From: Nitrospirota bacterium
Lineage (GTDB): Bacteria; Nitrospirota; Leptospirillia; Leptospirillales; Leptospirillaceae
Length of the DNA: 53,468 nucleotides
Assembly: GCA_021828805.1 (NCBI GenBank)
Contig: JAJZCZ010000003.1
Span: forward strand, 1-53,468
Direction: 5' to 3'
Shown: positions 35,440 to 42,910 of the stretch, in pieces
Layout: each line of letters opens with the position of its first letter
Position numbering within the stretch: position 1 is the stretch's first letter
Position numbers and translations under genes: made by a program
The notes under the pieces: model-generated
Told to the model about the DNA's origin: nothing
The model's database searches: none
Seen by the model: the letters and a program-made list of their open reading frames with translations, nothing else

Positions 35440-35697
35440 CCCCGCCCATACAGATCTCGCGCGTTTTGTCTCCCTCTTTTCTCTCGCAACAATTTTCACC
35501 GGCGGGCCGGATACCGTGACACCCAGGAGCAATGGTCCGGCGGAAAAACCAGGGATGAGAAAAGAGGGGGGCAAAGGACGGGGGACGACCGGGAAAGAAA
35601 ACGAATGGGAAAACTACCAGAGCATCACGAGCAGTTGCCAGACGGAGAGGGCGACAAGACAGAACGCCAGCAGAAGCCCGGGGAGGGGCCCCGGCTG
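35440..35697. other. Convergent intergenic region fdx/lpxC
   Basis: 258 nt separate the ferredoxin gene (+) and lpxC (-). No clear terminator is seen. Directly after the lpxC stop, in the same frame on the minus strand, 27 codons (35697-35617) encode a strongly hydrophobic segment ending at a TAG (35616-35614). No normal start codon precedes the hydrophobic stretch. Confidence 0.4.
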
Positions 35698-36618
35698 TTA
35701 GTGGAAGACCGGGCTCAGGGGAGCCCCTTTCCGGCTCCGGGGAGCGGGTGAGGCAGAGGCCGGGGGAACGGGGGCCAAGGGGAGGGCCAGGTTGCCGCTC
35801 TCCCAGAGTGCGCGAAGACAGTCGGTGTGGAAGGCATGACCGCCGCGACGGACGACAAAGCGTCCCAGGATCGGCCGGTCCAGAAGGCGCATGTCCCCGA
35901 GAAAATCGAGAATCTTGTGCCGGACAAATTCATCGTCGTAGGTCTGCTGCTCCGGGTTGAGCAGAGCCTCCTTGCCCATGACGAGGGCATTGGACAGACT
36001 CCCTCCCTTGGCAAGGCCCATCGACCGCATTTTCTGGATATCAGACTCAAAGCAGAAGGTCTTGGCCCGGGAAATTTCCTGGTCGTAGACCCCTTCCGAG
36101 AGCGTGAAGACCGCCCGCTGGACAAGGCCTCCCCCGAAATCGATCTCATAGTCGACCTCGAAGGTCTCCGAGGGAGCCACGGACAGAAACCGTCCTTCCG
36201 ATGAAAACTCTTCCGGACGGGTAATACGGTAGAAGGACTGCTTCTTCTTTTGCTCGCACAGACCGGCGGTCCGGATGGCTTCGATGACATTCTTCGCGGA
36301 GCCATCGAGAATGGGAAGCTCCGCCCCGTCGACCTCGGCAATGACATTGTCAACCGAGAGTCCGGAGAGAGCCGAAAGAAGGTGCTCAACTGTCTGGACA
36401 GTCGCCTGACCATCAAAGAGGACGGTCGAGAGGGTCGAGCGTTCCCGACTGACGAATCGGACATGGGCCGGGATATAGACCGAGCCAAGGTCGGAGCGGT
36501 GAAAGACAATGCCATGGTTCTCCGGAGCCGGGCGGAGGACAAGCGTCACTTCCCGTCCCGAATGGAGTCCGACTCCCCGGATTTCAACCGGGCGAACGAG
36601 CGTCTTCTGAAGCCTCAC
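35698..36618 (-). CDS. lpxC: UDP-3-O-acyl-N-acetylglucosamine deacetylase LpxC
   Basis: This 306-aa zinc enzyme catalyses the first committed step of lipid A synthesis. VQTVEHLLSALSG (first zinc His), DGAELPILDGSA and RHKILDFLGDM (further zinc ligands) and GGHAFHTD near the C-terminus are in place. GTG at 36618 is preferred to a longer in-frame ATG because GGAGG lies 6 nt upstream and the family start (LQKTLVRPVEI) follows. An upstream sequence has the spacing of a sigma54 promoter. It is not next to ftsZ as in Proteobacteria. Confidence 0.95.
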   Translation of the reverse strand: MRLQKTLVRPVEIRGVGLHSGREVTLVLRPAPENHGIVFHRSDLGSVYIPAHVRFVSRERSTLSTVLFDGQATVQTVEHLLSALSGLSVDNVIAEVDGAELPILDGSAKNVIEAIRTAGLCEQKKKQSFYRITRPEEFSSEGRFLSVAPSETFEVDYEIDFGGGLVQRAVFTLSEGVYDQEISRAKTFCFESDIQKMRSMGLAKGGSLSNALVMGKEALLNPEQQTYDDEFVRHKILDFLGDMRLLDRPILGRFVVRRGGHAFHTDCLRALWESGNLALPLAPVPPASASPAPRSRKGAPLSPVFH

Positions 36619-36666
36619 CTCTTTCCTCCGTTCCCTGCAGTTGGCATCGTCACAGATTGCATGTCT

Positions 36667-36690
36667 GTGGCACTGCAATTTTCCTGCCAC
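36667..36690 (-). promoter_or_regulatory. Predicted sigma54 (-24/-12) promoter of lpxC
   Basis: On the minus strand TGGCAG (36689-36684), five bases and TTGCAG (36678-36673) match the sigma54 consensus TGGCAC-N5-TTGCA, with the invariant GG-N10-GC spacing. The predicted start is near 36664, about 46 nt ahead of the lpxC GTG. The same bases form an inverted repeat GTGGCA-N12-TGCCAC, so part of the signal could instead be an operator. Confidence 0.5.
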
Positions 36691-36796
36691 GAAAAATATT
36701 TTTCAGGAATATTGGAAAGAAGAGGATTTACGAGAAATACCCTGAGGGAGGACGAGGAGAAAAAAGGGCCACGTGTGTCAGATTTTCCCGGATAAT

Positions 36797-36812
36797 GTGG
36801 CATCAATGCCAC
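36797..36812 (-). promoter_or_regulatory. Dyad GTGGCAT-CA-ATGCCAC, possible enhancer site
   Basis: This is a perfect 7+7-bp inverted repeat with a 2-bp centre. It lies about 140 bp upstream of the predicted sigma54 start of lpxC, a normal place for an activator's upstream binding site. The half-site GTGGCA recurs at 36667 and 36690. Confidence 0.4.
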
Positions 36813-36837
36813 AAACGGAGTCCCCCCTCCTTCTCTT

Positions 36838-37146
36838 TTAAGGATAGGAGGAGGGGGGCTTTGTGAACATGGTGACGATTGGCAAAACACCGACGCCGGT
36901 CAGAAAGAGGATCAGGACGATGATCAATGTGACAAAGAGCCAAGTGGGAACCTTAAAATCTTCCCGCTCCTGCCACTGTTTGCGGAGGATGAAAAAGACA
37001 AAGGCAACAAAAAACAGCAGGGCGACGGAGGCAGCCCCCTTCATCAGGGGATCCTTTACGCTGTAAAGAACCCACGCGATGACGATCAGGACCACCACCG
37101 GCATGATGATCTTGAGAAACATCCTTTTTTCCAGAGACTTTGCCAC
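36838..37146 (-). CDS. Small membrane protein, unknown
   Basis: This 102-aa protein has three predicted membrane helices (about 11-31, 36-55 and 68-92), with a basic N-terminus and a basic-acidic loop (RKQWQERED). No family is recognised. It follows PEP carboxylase by 38 nt on the same strand and is probably co-transcribed with it. Confidence 0.65.
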   Translation of the reverse strand: MAKSLEKRMFLKIIMPVVVLIVIAWVLYSVKDPLMKGAASVALLFFVAFVFFILRKQWQEREDFKVPTWLFVTLIIVLILFLTGVGVLPIVTMFTKPPSSYP

Positions 37147-37184
37147 GTCTTTGCTCCTTGAGTGAAAACGCTCCCGGTCGCGGA

Positions 37185-38747
37185 CTACCCAAGAGAGCGG
37201 CGAAGGATCGCCGCATTGAGGAGATACTCCGAGAAATCCTTTTCCTCCTGCATGAGGAAGTAGATGCTCGATACAAAGTTCCGGTGCAGGTAGTGCTCGA
37301 TCGTCACCGGACCCAGCCTGATCTTAAAGAAATCCTCGATGAGGTCGATATCCTCTTTAACGGTCATCCAGGTCTGGTCTTCGGCGGCGAGAAACTCGAG
37401 ATTCTCCTTGTTCAGGAAGTGGCCGGCGTCCTGCATGTCATCCTTGAGCCGTCGATAGAAGAGGGAGAGATGATCTCCCAGCCCCTCCCGAATAGCCTGG
37501 GCGATTCCCCGTCCGGTTCCGATCAGCTCGGGAGGAATGCCAAGAGAGTACAGCGAGGCCGTAAAGCCAATCGCCCGGGGGAGCTGCTTCTGACCGATCC
37601 CGCGCGAATAGCCAAAGAGCCCGATGTGCAGCTTTCTTTCCCGGCGGGGAGGAATCCGGGAGGAGACACGGTTCACGACGTCTGCCACCTCTTCAATCGT
37701 CTTGCGATAGTGCTCGGAGAAGATCTCCACAAGCCTCTCTCCGGCATTGACCTCCTCCGGAGTATAGGCAAGCGGAACCGAGCCGGGAAGAGAGCGGTTC
37801 AGGAGCGTGATGGCCTCGCGAACGTCCTCCTGGGGGTAGTCGTACCGGAAGGCCGACTGGACGGTTACCGTCCGGACTCCCGGATATTCCTCGATGAAAT
37901 GGGGAACGTTCCAGGGCGAGAGGCCGCCCCGGAAGGGAAGCGAGCCGACCCCCATGATGGGGAACACCGGGATACCCGTCTCCTCTTCAAACCGGTAATA
38001 CTCGGAAAGGGCAACCTTGGCGGCGATGGTGGCCGGCACAATCCCGGCATTCAAGGCCGGATCGGAACGGGCGATGAAGGGCCGAAGGTACAGGGGCTTG
38101 GTTCCATATTCCTTGTCATGAAGGTTCACATAGTCATGAAGAATCTTTCTCGAAGCGGTGAGCTCCGAGACCCCCTCGACAAGAGGAATAACCTGAAGGT
38201 ACGAGGAATCCTTGACCGTCCCCTCTTCATCAAAGACCTGATTCTTGAGCTTGGCAATCTTACGGAAGGTCTGCTGGAGATAGAGCATTTTCTGCCCTTC
38301 ATCGGTCATGGGCAGGATCACCTCGAAGACCGGCGGAGTCTTGAGTTTTAAATCGCGCGCCAGGTCCTCAAAGGTCAGGATGCCGATATAGGCCCGGGCA
38401 ATGCGGTATTCCTTTTCGTACCAGATATTGGGGAGCCGGAAGGTAAGGAAGATGTCCTTGCCGATCTGATTGTCCTTGAAGTAGTCGTAGTGGGTCGAAA
38501 AAAGCTTCTCCACCACCCCTTCATCCACATACTTTCCCTCCCAGTCCCACATGTATTCCTGACAGCCGATATCGATATAGCTCCGGTAGCACTCCTCAAT
38601 CTCGTCGAGGGTGCTGATGAAAGGGTCATGGTTTCCCTTCCAGTAGGGAGGAGCGGCATTGTCGGGGTGCTGGGTGGCCATCGTGGTGGGAATTTTTCGG
38701 TCCAGGGATATTTTCTGGAGTTTTTTTCGATCAAAAAAATGGGCCAA
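37185..38747 (-). CDS. ppcA: Phosphoenolpyruvate carboxylase, archaeal type
   Basis: At 520 aa the enzyme is far shorter than the usual bacterial PEPC (about 900 aa). The start region with PTTMATQHPDNA is the hallmark of archaeal-type PEPC. It carboxylates PEP to oxaloacetate, which fits replenishing a reductive TCA cycle served by the two oxidoreductases in this window. Internal blocks such as MGVGSLPFRGGLSP and SAFRYDYP support the family. This form usually lacks the allosteric sites of the long enzyme (general knowledge). Confidence 0.92.
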   Translation of the reverse strand: MAHFFDRKKLQKISLDRKIPTTMATQHPDNAAPPYWKGNHDPFISTLDEIEECYRSYIDIGCQEYMWDWEGKYVDEGVVEKLFSTHYDYFKDNQIGKDIFLTFRLPNIWYEKEYRIARAYIGILTFEDLARDLKLKTPPVFEVILPMTDEGQKMLYLQQTFRKIAKLKNQVFDEEGTVKDSSYLQVIPLVEGVSELTASRKILHDYVNLHDKEYGTKPLYLRPFIARSDPALNAGIVPATIAAKVALSEYYRFEEETGIPVFPIMGVGSLPFRGGLSPWNVPHFIEEYPGVRTVTVQSAFRYDYPQEDVREAITLLNRSLPGSVPLAYTPEEVNAGERLVEIFSEHYRKTIEEVADVVNRVSSRIPPRRERKLHIGLFGYSRGIGQKQLPRAIGFTASLYSLGIPPELIGTGRGIAQAIREGLGDHLSLFYRRLKDDMQDAGHFLNKENLEFLAAEDQTWMTVKEDIDLIEDFFKIRLGPVTIEHYLHRNFVSSIYFLMQEEKDFSEYLLNAAILRRSLG

Positions 38748-38790
38748 GAGAGCTCCGTTGCGGAGGGTTGGTAGTTGCCCGGACCGGATC

Positions 38791-39333
38791 CTAACGCAGG
38801 ATCAGAAGTCCGAAAATGTTTTGGAGAACCGCCGCCCAGAGCAGAACAAAAATTCCAAGGACAACGTTAAGGTTGCGCAGGAGCCCCACGGTATGACGCA
38901 GGCGGGATTTTTTTTCCTCGAGGCGAAGGGCGGTCTCGGAGTCAGGCGTCTGGGAGAATTGCTGACGGGTTGTCTGGCGGATCTCTCCCGAGATTTTCGC
39001 GATGATGATTCCCAGAAAGGCAATTCCACCCACAAAGCTCAGCTTGAGAAGCCAGAAGGTCTCATAGGAGTTCTTGTAGGGGAAGACCATGTTCTCAAGC
39101 GAGACAAGCCTGTCAAAAATCACGAAGGCCCCCGTCATGATGAGGAGAGAGAGGCTGACCCAGAAGACGGGAAGGTAAAAATCCGTCGCCTTCTTGGCCA
39201 GCTTCCCCCGAATTGCCGGGTCGACCCAGGACAGAAGGGGGCTGACGACAAAGAGCTGAAGGACCATTCCCCCGACAAGAGCTGCGGCACCCACAAGGTG
39301 GAGCCACCGAATAAATGTAATCGTGACAAACAT
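38791..39333 (-). CDS. CopD-like integral membrane protein
   Basis: This 180-aa protein has four predicted membrane helices. The N-terminal FIRWLHLVGAAALVGGMV resembles the His-containing first helix of CopD/DUF-type proteins. GGAGG lies 4 nt before the ATG at 39333; the frame is open far upstream but this start is clear. A copper or redox role is possible but not shown. PEP carboxylase follows by 43 nt. Confidence 0.65.
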   Translation of the reverse strand: MFVTITFIRWLHLVGAAALVGGMVLQLFVVSPLLSWVDPAIRGKLAKKATDFYLPVFWVSLSLLIMTGAFVIFDRLVSLENMVFPYKNSYETFWLLKLSFVGGIAFLGIIIAKISGEIRQTTRQQFSQTPDSETALRLEEKKSRLRHTVGLLRNLNVVLGIFVLLWAAVLQNIFGLLILR

Positions 39334-39484
39334 GAAACCTCCTCGAAGAAAAATCCGGCTCTTTCCATTATCATACAAGAAGGCCTCCGATGGATAGTCC
39401 CACCGTCCACGAAGACCCTTGTCCGTCCGGACTCGGCCGCCACAAGACCGGACCAGCCCCACACATTCCCGGAAGGAGCCATGC

Positions 39485-40393
39485 GTGAAGAACCATCCCG
39501 GGACAGAGGCCAGAGATTCCTCCTCTCCCCGAAAAGACATCGACCCCCTGTTTCTCACCCGTATCCAGTCAGCTGGCCGCCAGGCGGCCGCCAAGGCAGG
39601 GGAGATCCTTCGGGAGGGGCTGACACGCAAGATCGAGGTCGGCTTCAAGGGACGCATCAATCTCGTCACGGAGATTGACCTGGCGTCGGAACGAATGATC
39701 ATCGGCATTCTTTCCGAAGCCTTTCCCGAGCACGGCTTCCTCGCGGAAGAGAGCGGAGCCCGAACGGGAACCCCCCTTTCCTCCTCGCCGCTCTCCCGGC
39801 CCTCCTCCGGACGGTGGATTATCGACCCTCTCGACGGAACAACAAACTACGCCCATCGTTATCCGGCGTTCTGCATCTCCATCGCCTACGAGGAGGAGGG
39901 AACGGTCCTTTACGGCATCGTCTCGGACCCTCTTCGACACATGGATTTTGAAGCGGGTCTTGGGCGCGGTGCCACCCTCAACGGCTCTCCGGTGGCCGTT
40001 TCCGGGGAGAGCGACCCCGAGCGATCCCTCCTGTGCACCGGATTTTCCTATCGACAGGCTGATGGCCCGGCCCTCCGGAACTTCGACCATTTCGAGAGAT
40101 TTTCCCGGGCTGCCCAGGGGATCCGGCGTTCAGGCTCGGCTGCCCTCGACCTCTGCCACGTCGCCATGGGGGTCCTCGACGGATTTTGGGAGCTCGACCT
40201 CGCCCCCTGGGATACTGCAGCCGGAACACTGATCGTATGTGAGGCGGGCGGAAGAGTGACTGACGGCGCGGGGAACCCCTTCCGACTCGACGCTCCCGCC
40301 GTGGTCGCAAGCAATGGCCTCATTCACGAATGGATGGTCGACACTATCCGGCAGGACGGAGTGGATCAGGGACGAACACCAGACACAAAATAA
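39485..40393 (+). CDS. Inositol-monophosphatase family phosphatase
   Basis: This 302-aa Mg-dependent phosphatase shows the IMPase metal motifs: EES (LAEES), the WIIDPLDGTTNYAHR core and the C-terminal WDTAAGTLIVCEAGG. Substrates in this family include inositol phosphates, PAP and fructose 1,6-bisphosphate, so the true substrate is open. GTG at 39485 with AAGGAG upstream is chosen. Its last 50 bp overlap the site-2-protease gene on the other strand. Confidence 0.9.
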   Translation: MKNHPGTEARDSSSPRKDIDPLFLTRIQSAGRQAAAKAGEILREGLTRKIEVGFKGRINLVTEIDLASERMIIGILSEAFPEHGFLAEESGARTGTPLSSSPLSRPSSGRWIIDPLDGTTNYAHRYPAFCISIAYEEEGTVLYGIVSDPLRHMDFEAGLGRGATLNGSPVAVSGESDPERSLLCTGFSYRQADGPALRNFDHFERFSRAAQGIRRSGSAALDLCHVAMGVLDGFWELDLAPWDTAAGTLIVCEAGGRVTDGAGNPFRLDAPAVVASNGLIHEWMVDTIRQDGVDQGRTPDTK

Positions 40394-41210
40394 TCGCGGC
40401 CAGGATCCCCCATATTCTCCGGGATAGAGGAAGGGCCTCGACAGACCCCGCCGTCTCCTCCGAGTCCGGGTGCACCGGCCCGAGAAGCAGGATCATTGCC
40501 CCGAAAATCCACCAGCCCTTCCACCCGAAGCCTCCCAAAATCCCCATGGCAACGATCATTCCCCAGGAGACAAACCGGGCTCGTTTTCCAAAGAGGGCAT
40601 AAGAAATATGCCCTCCATCGAGCTGTGCGACCGGAAGAAGATTGAGAGCGGTGACAAGAAGCCCCACCCACCCCGCAAAACCAACAGGCGAAAGAAGCAG
40701 CGTCTGATCCGGACCGCTTCCCGCGCCAAAGACCGCTTCAATGCCCTTGAAAAGAAGCGATTCTCCGAGGATCATCCCCTTGCCATCAGCCGGAGAGCCT
40801 CCCGCGACGCTCGACATCCCCATTCCCACCGCCAGGGCCAGGATCGACGGAACAAGGCCGGCCACCGGGCCGGCCAGAGCGATGTCAAAGAGAGCCAGTC
40901 GGGACCCCGGAAGACGGGGGAGCCGGATCAGGGCCCCGAATGTTCCGACCAGGGTGGGCGCTGGAATAAACCAGGGAAGCGGGGAGTCGACACCGTGGCG
41001 CCGGGCCATGAAGAAATGTCCCGCTTCATGGGCCGAAAGAATCAGGAGAAGAGTCAGAGAGTACGGCAGGCCCGAGAAAAATGAGGAGGGGGAGGACAGC
41101 GGATCGGCTCCGGCGAGGAGCGCCCCCGCAAAGGTTGTCGAGAGGCCCGTGAAAAAAAAGAGGGCGGAGGAGAGCACCTTTTCCCGAAGGGGACGGGGCT
41201 GCATGGACAT
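40344..41210 (-). CDS. Site-2-protease-type membrane metalloprotease (M50 family)
   Basis: This 288-aa protein is a polytopic zinc protease. The HEAGH motif (ILSAHEAGHFF, near residue 60) and the second metal site LPVAQLDGGH are both present. About six or seven membrane helices are predicted and no PDZ domain is seen. It would cleave substrates within the membrane. The 3' end overlaps the IMPase gene by 50 bp, and it follows the 106-aa gene after 2 nt. Confidence 0.88.
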   Translation of the reverse strand: MSMQPRPLREKVLSSALFFFTGLSTTFAGALLAGADPLSSPSSFFSGLPYSLTLLLILSAHEAGHFFMARRHGVDSPLPWFIPAPTLVGTFGALIRLPRLPGSRLALFDIALAGPVAGLVPSILALAVGMGMSSVAGGSPADGKGMILGESLLFKGIEAVFGAGSGPDQTLLLSPVGFAGWVGLLVTALNLLPVAQLDGGHISYALFGKRARFVSWGMIVAMGILGGFGWKGWWIFGAMILLLGPVHPDSEETAGSVEALPLSRRIWGILAAIILCLVFVPDPLRPAG

Positions 41211-41212
41211 GG

Positions 41213-41533
41213 TCAGGAAAGCTTCTGGCGTTTTTTCTTTTGCATCCTGCGGGGCCGGATCATGAAGACATAATAAATGACGAAGAAGCCTCCCGCGAGA
41301 TAGACGCCCCCTCCAACAGTGCCAAAATCAAAGGTTCCCCGTTTGTGGTCCGGAGAAAAAAAGGTATTGATGTTCTGTCCGGTCCGGTTACCCAGGATCG
41401 GAAGGGAGAGGATAATGGCCGTCGCATAGACGATGACGATCAGGATGACCATCCACCAGGGAATAGGTCCCTGGCTTCGTTCGATCTCCCGCGCCACCTC
41501 ATTTTGTTGTATGTCTCGCGGATCCTCTCGCAT
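41213..41533 (-). CDS. Small membrane protein, unknown (106 aa)
   Basis: Two membrane helices are predicted (about 26-48 and 75-92), with a long charged N-terminus and a very basic C-terminus (RPRRMQKKKRQKLS). Between them lies a Gly-rich loop. It is immediately upstream of the M50 protease. No family is recognised. Confidence 0.6.
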   Translation of the reverse strand: MREDPRDIQQNEVAREIERSQGPIPWWMVILIVIVYATAIILSLPILGNRTGQNINTFFSPDHKRGTFDFGTVGGGVYLAGGFFVIYYVFMIRPRRMQKKKRQKLS

Positions 41534-41873
41534 TTTTTACACCTCCCTCTTCATCCTAGGTTGCTTCGCCTCCTTTTTCAAGCTCCACGGGGATGAAATC
41601 CCCCTTAACGCTCTTTAAAAAAACATACCGGACACCCATCCACCATGACCTTAGGAACATTTCTCAGCCTTTCCTCTCGAATACCCCAGAAATTCACCGC
41701 ACCCGGAGAAAGGGAACACACCTCCAAAACACCCGTCCTTGATTTGGACATCCGGGGGCCCTTAACATAGAAAGGAAGGGAACAGACCGTCCCCGGCCCG
41801 AACCGCCGGAGAGGCCCCGGTGTCGCGGCACAACCTCAACTCGCCTAACCAGCCACACTATATTAAAGAGACG
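41534..41873. other. Divergent intergenic region
   Basis: 340 nt lie between the 106-aa gene (-) and the unknown gene at 41874 (+). A possible plus-strand promoter is TTGATT (41739-41744), 18 bp, TAACAT (41763-41768). A second AT-rich box TATATT lies just before the start codon. Nothing else is evident. Confidence 0.4.
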
Positions 41874-42473
41874 ATGATGCCCCCCACAAACAATCCCTCC
41901 CATGACGTGCACTCCGTTGCCCGTCTGATCTTGTCCTCCGAAAGACCGAGACTCATGATCGGGTCTGCAACCCGCTGGGGATGGAATGACACCGACAAAG
42001 AGCGACAGAACTTTCTTCGCTTTCTTGAAGAAAAGATTCCCGCCCTGGACCTGGCTCATGTCTCAGACTTCAAGCCTGTTGACACCCTGAGCTTTTCCCC
42101 GGGAGTCACCATCCTTGCCGGCATTCCAAAGACCCGGATGGAACTGGTTCTGGAGCACGTCAATAAAATCCGGGATTCCTGTGGCCGGATTCTTCTCTTT
42201 GATGATCACTCCCTTCCCCCGAGCGGTCACATCCATCTCGACGCGAGAGACCTCAAGCTCTTCGACACTCTGATAAAAGAGATTGACGCGCTTCTCTCAA
42301 GCTCCGGGTTCACCCCGTGGGGAGCGACTCCCGACGGGATAGCACACTCACAATCTCTTACCAAATACCCTGAAAAGCGTCCGGACTGGAAGTGGGATGA
42401 GACAAGATCTATTCATATTCCCGAAGAGTTTCGCCACGACCTGGCATCGGGTCTCGACGAGCACGCGGAATAA
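41874..42473 (+). CDS. Unknown soluble protein (about 199 aa)
   Basis: ATG at 41874 is preferred (AAAGAG upstream); a longer GTG start at 41820 is possible. The sequence is hydrophilic, without a signal peptide or membrane helix. Segments such as GVTILAGIPKTRMELV and GRILLFDDHSLP suggest an alpha/beta fold, but I do not recognise it. It lies upstream of the second oxidoreductase operon and shares with it a CTATATTAA(A/G)GAG leader just before the start codon. Confidence 0.6.
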   Translation: MMPPTNNPSHDVHSVARLILSSERPRLMIGSATRWGWNDTDKERQNFLRFLEEKIPALDLAHVSDFKPVDTLSFSPGVTILAGIPKTRMELVLEHVNKIRDSCGRILLFDDHSLPPSGHIHLDARDLKLFDTLIKEIDALLSSSGFTPWGATPDGIAHSQSLTKYPEKRPDWKWDETRSIHIPEEFRHDLASGLDEHAE

Positions 42474-42910
42474 TCACTCCCGACAGGAGATCCTGGCTTC
42501 GCCTTGAAAAACGCTTGCAAAATATGAAGAATCAAAAAATTCGCTTTCCATCCCTTGTCTATGTTTCACGATAATTCTCGCAGACGTTTGACTTGATTTG
42601 AGCACTGGTGATAGTGTATTTGAACGCTGGATAACGTAGTTGTCGCAGGCTGATTGAGGATTTGGCACGCATTCGAAATGAGCCGGAGGGGAAGGATCTT
42701 TCATGCTTCCCGAAGGTTCGTCGATGCGACCCATTGAGAAGCTGAAGAAGCGGTTTCTCGAGTCAGGGCTTCTCGCTTTCCGACTCGCCAATTTTTCAAT
42801 CCGGGCGGCCTATATGATGCCCCGATTCGGAATCTTGGCCCGGTCCAATCCAGCTATTTGCGGTTTTTCTTTTTTTTTCATTGACCATCTTCTATATTAA
42901 GGAGTCATGA
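42474..42910. other. Leader region of second oxidoreductase operon
   Basis: 437 nt are mostly non-coding. A candidate promoter is TTGACT (42588-42593), 18 bp, TAGTGT (42612-42617), which would leave a leader of about 290 nt. A 65-codon frame (42703-42900) has a Shine-Dalgarno-like GGAGG and ends 11 nt before the alpha start; it may be a leader peptide or nothing. TATATTAAGGAG lies just before the alpha start. Confidence 0.45.
42703..42900 (+). CDS. Possible 65-aa leader ORF
   Basis: GGAGGGGAAGG lies 8 nt or so before the ATG. The frame encodes a basic N-terminus and a hydrophobic C-terminus with no recognisable family. The stop TAA lies directly in front of the alpha-subunit ribosome-binding site. 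It is doubtful; random open frames of this length occur. Confidence 0.25.
   Translation: MLPEGSSMRPIEKLKKRFLESGLLAFRLANFSIRAAYMMPRFGILARSNPAICGFSFFFIDHLLY

Noticed and set aside
14290-42658. GGCTGATT(C/G)AG found in both oxidoreductase leaders (14290-14300 minus, 42648-42658 plus)
   Set aside because: A 10-of-11 match between two regions of this size is expected by chance.
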